NCBI RefSeq assembly: GCF_030052815.1
Contig: NC_079501.1
Span: 43,147,593-43,211,592, forward strand
Origin: Hevea brasiliensis
Taxonomy: Eukaryota > Streptophyta > Magnoliopsida > Malpighiales > Euphorbiaceae
Direction of reading: 5' to 3'
DNA: 64,000 nt
In this document: positions 59,582 to 64,000 of the stretch, piece after piece
How positions within the stretch are numbered: the stretch's first letter is position 1
How the letters are laid out: each line of letters starts with the position of its first letter
Translations under genes and position numbers: made by a program
Notes under the pieces: generated by a model
The model's database searches: none
What the model was told of the DNA's origin: nothing
What the model saw: the letters and a program-made list of their open reading frames with translations, nothing else

Positions 59582-62500
59582 TGTCACACCCTACCCCTCT
59601 GTAAGGCATAACATGATCCCGTAGTATACTTAATGAATTACCAACTCCGTCTACTGATAACCTATTAAATACACTACAAGGGATTTTAAAAACTTCTCTT
59701 ACTTCTTTTACAGTGGTGAGCACTATTTACAGGTGTTAAAAACTTTGGTGAACTGAAGTGAAACAATTAACTTATTTGATTTATTTGGAATTTCTGTAAA
59801 AATTTTGGCAGAGTGCCATCTGTATTTTGGATAAAACAGTTCTTCAGAAAACTTGTAAAAAGACACTTCAATAATTTTCCAAATCTCAACTCCAATACAT
59901 TTCTCAACACAACAATTTATCAACTCAATTCCATACAAATTTTTCAAAGTCTGAGATAAGGAAATATAATACAATTCTTACAAGTCAAATAACTCATAGT
60001 TAATTTACAACTTCAAGGTACAATTTGAATTTACAACTGCTCAAAGCCAAAAACAAAATATACATACAGTGAATATACATTACAGTACAAAATGCCAAAT
60101 GTGGTATACTCACTATACCCAAAAATCTCTCGTTGGCGGTACTAGTAGCCTAGTCTGCTGCCCTGTCTGTCTCTCTACCTGCAACAGCAATAAAAAGCTA
60201 TCGCTGAGACAATGTCTCAGTGGTGCACAACATTAACCAAATACAATTTAAATCACAATTCATAAGTCATGTAAATAGTGGATACTTAAAACCATAGTCA
60301 ATTTCAAGACAGTAATTGTCCATAAGAATTTAAACTCCATTTGTCAATATCACAATAATTTTCATAAGTTAGATCATGTTTGAATTCAAAAGACAGTATA
60401 TGTCAATGAGAGTTTAAATCCATTTCACAATCTCACAATACATATCAATAAATCACACACAGCTTAATCATGATCCATAGTTCAATTCGTCCCAAAAGCC
60501 GATGGCTAATGAGGTATTCAATTCGTCCCAAAAGTCGATGACTAATGAGGAATAACATAGCTAGCTAGCAAAAATATGAGTACTCATCCAATTCGTCCTC
60601 AACAGGCACACACCTCAACACTTCAGCCAGAGAGGGAATTCAATTCGTCCCACTAGACAAGCTAATGAGGAATACAATCAATATACATGATAGCTATGGT
60701 TTCAAACCATTTCCAATGCTTTTAAATCAATAAGTATCCACCAATGTCATTCAAACAATTTCTCACAGTTTCAAATCATTTACAATGCTTTTCAAGCAAT
60801 AAATATTCATTCAAATACATTTCCACAATTTAAAATAATAATATACAAATAGTCAATATTTATTTCAATTGAAAATAATTCAAAAGAAATAGTTGTTGTG
60901 CACAAACCTCTGATATTTGTCCCCTGGTCTTGACTCAGTATTTCTTTCCCTTTTGCTGAGTCCTTGTTAACTGAGAAACACAATTTGAAGTGTTTCAGTA
61001 CTACATTAAACTATCTCTAACGATAATGTTCGATAAGTAATTCACTGAACTCAATTATTCACTGAATACCTTTATTTGCTTAATCACCCAATATACCGAC
61101 CCTCGATGCATTTTAGGTAAATTAGGTTTTGGTGTCCTTAATATGTCACATTCGATAATGTTTTAGGATTGGTACGTGTTACCAAACTCAATTCTATGTA
61201 TATTGCATTTTCTTACATTTCATTGCAAATTGCTGGATTTCGGGATACTAGTTTGACCTAGCCGGACGATCTAGTTCTCTCGGTTTTCGGGTTTCGGTCA
61301 AAACTACAAACTTGTAGATCTATGTCTTATTGCACGCGGGGCAAAATTTTAGGTCAATCCGAGTTAAGTAGACCAAGTTATGGTCATTACACTATTGCTG
61401 GTCAAATGGCATCAAATTAGGTCAATTTTAGGTCAATTTGGTCAACTTTGGTTCGGCCAGTTTTTGGACCCGAAATTGTGCAAGCTTTTTGACTTACTTC
61501 TGGTCATTTCTGGGCTTTGGTGTCTTCATAAGACTTGTAGGTATGGGTCTTAGCTATTCATGGTTAAAATTTCAGGTCAATTGGACCTGTTTTGAGTGAG
61601 TTATGGCCTAAACACTAACGGCTGCCCAATTGGTCATTTTTCAGGTCCTAATTGTACCTAATCCGAATTGGTCATTTTCTTAGGTCACCTTGCAAGCAGA
61701 ATTTTGGTATGCTTTCTCAATGAAAGTTGGCACATTTTGTGCCTAGTTCCACCTCCAGTTGGTCTCATACCAATTGAGGTTACACATTTAAACTTATTGG
61801 CTAAAATGTACACTGCCCTTAGTTACCTTGCTTAAACACACATCAATCACACACTTACCTTGCAATATGTTTACTTCCCTACCAAATCTGTTTTGGTACA
61901 TTACCAAAAACATATTCCACTTTACATTAACATCACTTTGGGCAGATTACAATTATCCTCAACACACCAAATATAATTCTAATTTCCAAAGTCCAAATAC
62001 AATTACACATACACATAAACATTACTAGTTTTTACATACACTTTACACAACAATTTCATATACATATCCATCTATCCTTAATGCCACAATTCTGCCCATA
62101 TCTTCATGAACACATATACTTATCCAAGAGTTCCAAGGCTGCCGAAAATGTCCCTCAACACCAAAGTGTCCTACAATTCATCAATTTCCATTCTAAATGC
62201 AAAATCACCATATACATATGAAGTAATTCACTAAGTTATTAAATCACCATAACCAACATCATTTCCCATCAAATATATGCACAATTATCTCATAAAATAC
62301 ATGACTACATGGCTGCCCAAAAATGGATATCTCAATAACTCTTCAACTTAAAAATTTCCTTCACAAATTCAACACCCATAACATGCACACAAAGTTTAAC
62401 AAAGCTATCTTCAAAAATGCTAACTTACCTTATGGTTGGAACTTGCTAAACCTTCACCAAACTTCTTGATTTTAGTATCAAACCCTTCCTTGTGATGTGT

Positions 62501-63310
62501 AGACAATTTTTCATGAAGCTACTTAAGTGATTGGAGTTGAAATGGAAGGATTAGATGAAGCTTGATGAAAACGCCAATGGAGGTTTCCTCTCACCTTCAA
62601 TTCGGCTAGGTTAATGAAATGAGGAAGATGAACTTTTCTGATGGTGTAATGGAAGTACACCTGCCCCACTATGTGTGTATTTTATTCACTAATGGTCCAC
62701 TCACACCATTTAACAATATAATAAGCTTAAATGTGTTATTTACACATTTTTCACTCCATTTTTGGCTATTTGTATTAGGTATCACTAAACTAATTTTTCA
62801 TTTTATTTTCTAAGTGTAGTATTATTTATTTTTAATGGACATTTAGGTCAAAAGACACTTCGGGATGTCAAATGACTATAATGCCCCTGTTCGGGTTGCA
62901 TTCCCGATTTTTCGGTAACACCGGGTTTTGTCTGTTTCTCGATTTCTCACTTTTCTTTGTACTAATTATTTAATTTTTCTTTGATCTTTCTAATGATATT
63001 TATTCTTCAATAAGGGTCTATTTAAGTCCTAAAAATGTTTTCCAGGGTTCCCCGGAGTCCAGGGCTAGTCAACGGTCCACGCCGTGACTTCCCGGTGCGG
63101 TCACCCATCGCTAGGGTTCCCGGCTCGCTTAACTTGGTTACATTTCTTTGCTATTATTTTTCCTTTGTTTTTCTTGTACTTTCTTTTCTTATATTTCATT
63201 ATTTTATGTCTCCTCACTCATATTGAAGTGTAGTTCTAGGCATCCTAGCTGTCCGAATAGCACTGGTCACCGGAACAGCAGAACGCACTACCGAACTTAG
63301 GGGTGTTACA
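59582..63310 (-). mobile_element. Gypsy solo LTR H, minus strand (3729 bp)
   Basis: On the plus strand it begins TGTCACACCCTACCCC and ends CTTAGGGGTGTTACA. TSD CCCTA at 59577-59581 and 63311-63315. No internal region is attached. It is the same family as LTR A: the end blocks, the GCGATGGGTGACCGCACC block (63100 region, reversed) and the TTGTGCACAAACCTCTGATA region match. A repeat with ATTCGTCCCAAAAG occurs twice near 60486 and 60523. Confidence 0.93.
60204..60220 (-). other. Stem-loop in LTR H (7-bp stem)
   Basis: CTGAGAC, loop AAT, GTCTCAG, next to AAAGCTATCG. About 625 bp from the LTR 3' end. The inner pairs (GAC/GTC) differ from those of LTR A (GTAAA/TTTAC) but still pair. Confidence 0.7.
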
Positions 63311-64000
63311 CCCTAAGGGTCCAAAACCCTAGTTCATAACTTTGCTCCATTCATGAATTTAAAGTATAGCATTAACACCTACTCACTTAGATTGACTTGC
63401 ATGCATAATTTATTGAAGTGAAACATATCATTTTCCCCTAACCCTCATAGCTGCCGAATTGTTTGTCCCTTCATAACTTATCATTTTCTTTAACTTTTCA
63501 TGGAATTTACACTCATCTCAACTTAATTTCAAAGCTTAAAGAAGCAAGGAAAGGGAAACAAGTACTAACCTCACTTGTCCAATTTTCTTGAATTTCCAAG
63601 CTTGATTTTCCTTCACTTTTCTTCAATTTTCTTCCTCCCAACTTCTTGTTGAGGTTCAATTTAAAGGTTTCTACAAATTTTAGAAATAATTTATGGGGAA
63701 ATTTTAGAGTTACCAAAGCTTGAATTTGAGCTCAAATGGAGGAATTAGAATGAAGAGAGAGAAAAGAGATGAACGACAATTTAGAAGAAGAAGATGACCA
63801 CTTTGTTTTTTTTATTTTATGTTTATTTCTCTCCTTTTTGACTTAGTAAAAAATAATTTAAATAGAAAAATATTTATGAGGTATGCATGATGTCATCAAT
63901 GTGATGTCATTACCATTTTAACTTTCCTTTTTCTTTTTTTCTTTTTTTTTTGTATTTTTCTATTAGTTCTTTAATTTAATTTTTGATTCTGAAATTTTCT

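Larger units (their letters stand above)
57217..64000 (-). mobile_element. Gypsy LTR I, minus strand, split by solo LTR H, runs off the window
   Basis: It starts inside the family 3' end (CATGATCCCGTAGAATACC), lacking about the last 30 bases, and continues leftwards through the family LTR in reverse: stem-loop 57931-57948, GCCATAACT-type modules near 59005 and 59216 (as AGTTATAGCC, GTTATGACC). Parts are 57217-59581 and 63311-64000. The end segment is nearly identical to the end of LTR G. From 63311 to the edge no coding region or other feature is visible beyond LTR sequence (CT-rich stretches, TGATGTCAT motifs near 63890). Confidence 0.75.

Noticed and set aside
1..64000. A new defence, toxin or metabolic system
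   Set aside because: Every recognisable protein segment is a retrotransposon gag, protease, RT, RNase H or integrase. Nothing supports another system.

Overview
This window is plant nuclear DNA, almost certainly from a eudicot with a repeat-rich genome. I see no host gene, tRNA, rRNA, CRISPR array or prokaryotic system. Nearly every base belongs to an LTR retrotransposon or a piece of one, and insertions are nested several layers deep. The evidence for a plant source is: Ty1/copia and Ty3/gypsy (including Athila-lineage) proteins, primer sites matching initiator tRNA-Met, LTR ends of the TG...CA type with 5-bp target-site duplications (TSDs), and AT-rich LTRs several kilobases long. A species cannot be read from this sequence.

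Layout. 1-329: internal tail of a gypsy element A, then its 4.0 kb 3' LTR (330-4377). A sits inside the pol of gypsy B, whose integrase tail (4378-4735) and 4.4 kb 3' LTR follow (4736-18666). B's LTR is split by copia 1 (6369-15896, TSD AATTC). 18667-19418: LTR end of gypsy C; 19419-19698: a gypsy integrase scrap on the minus strand. 19699-38430: an Athila-like element D on the minus strand (LTR, integrase, RNase H/RT, protease, gag, LTR), split by copia 2 (23569-32895, TSD CTTTA). D's right LTR is cut by the minus-strand LTR of gypsy E (from 38430). E's LTR is split by element F (40538-49058, TSD AGCCC), a gag-only derivative with 3.56 kb LTRs, and then by copia 3 (from 49347). Copia 3 carries an inverted solo LTR of its own family in its 5' LTR (50730-52834, TSD GGTGA) and is cut in gag by gypsy G (from 55849). 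G's gag fragment runs into a minus-strand LTR, I (57217 to the window end), which is split by solo LTR H (59582-63310, TSD CCCTA).

How the parts relate. None of the protein regions is intact; all carry stops, frameshifts or deletions. The three copia copies are one family. Two of them share the same loss of the protease region, so the family probably spread with help from another element. The gypsy LTRs fall into two related families: A/B/H/G/I, ending in AGGGTGTGACA or close variants, and C/E/F, ending in GGGGTGTCACA or close variants. Both keep a short stem-loop at a fixed distance from the LTR 3' end. Its stem sequence differs between copies but stays paired, and this is the most interesting signal I found. 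Other points are clusters of changes at CAG/CTG sites, palindromes in the Athila U3 next to the TATA box, and inverted LTR pairs that could give double-stranded RNA.
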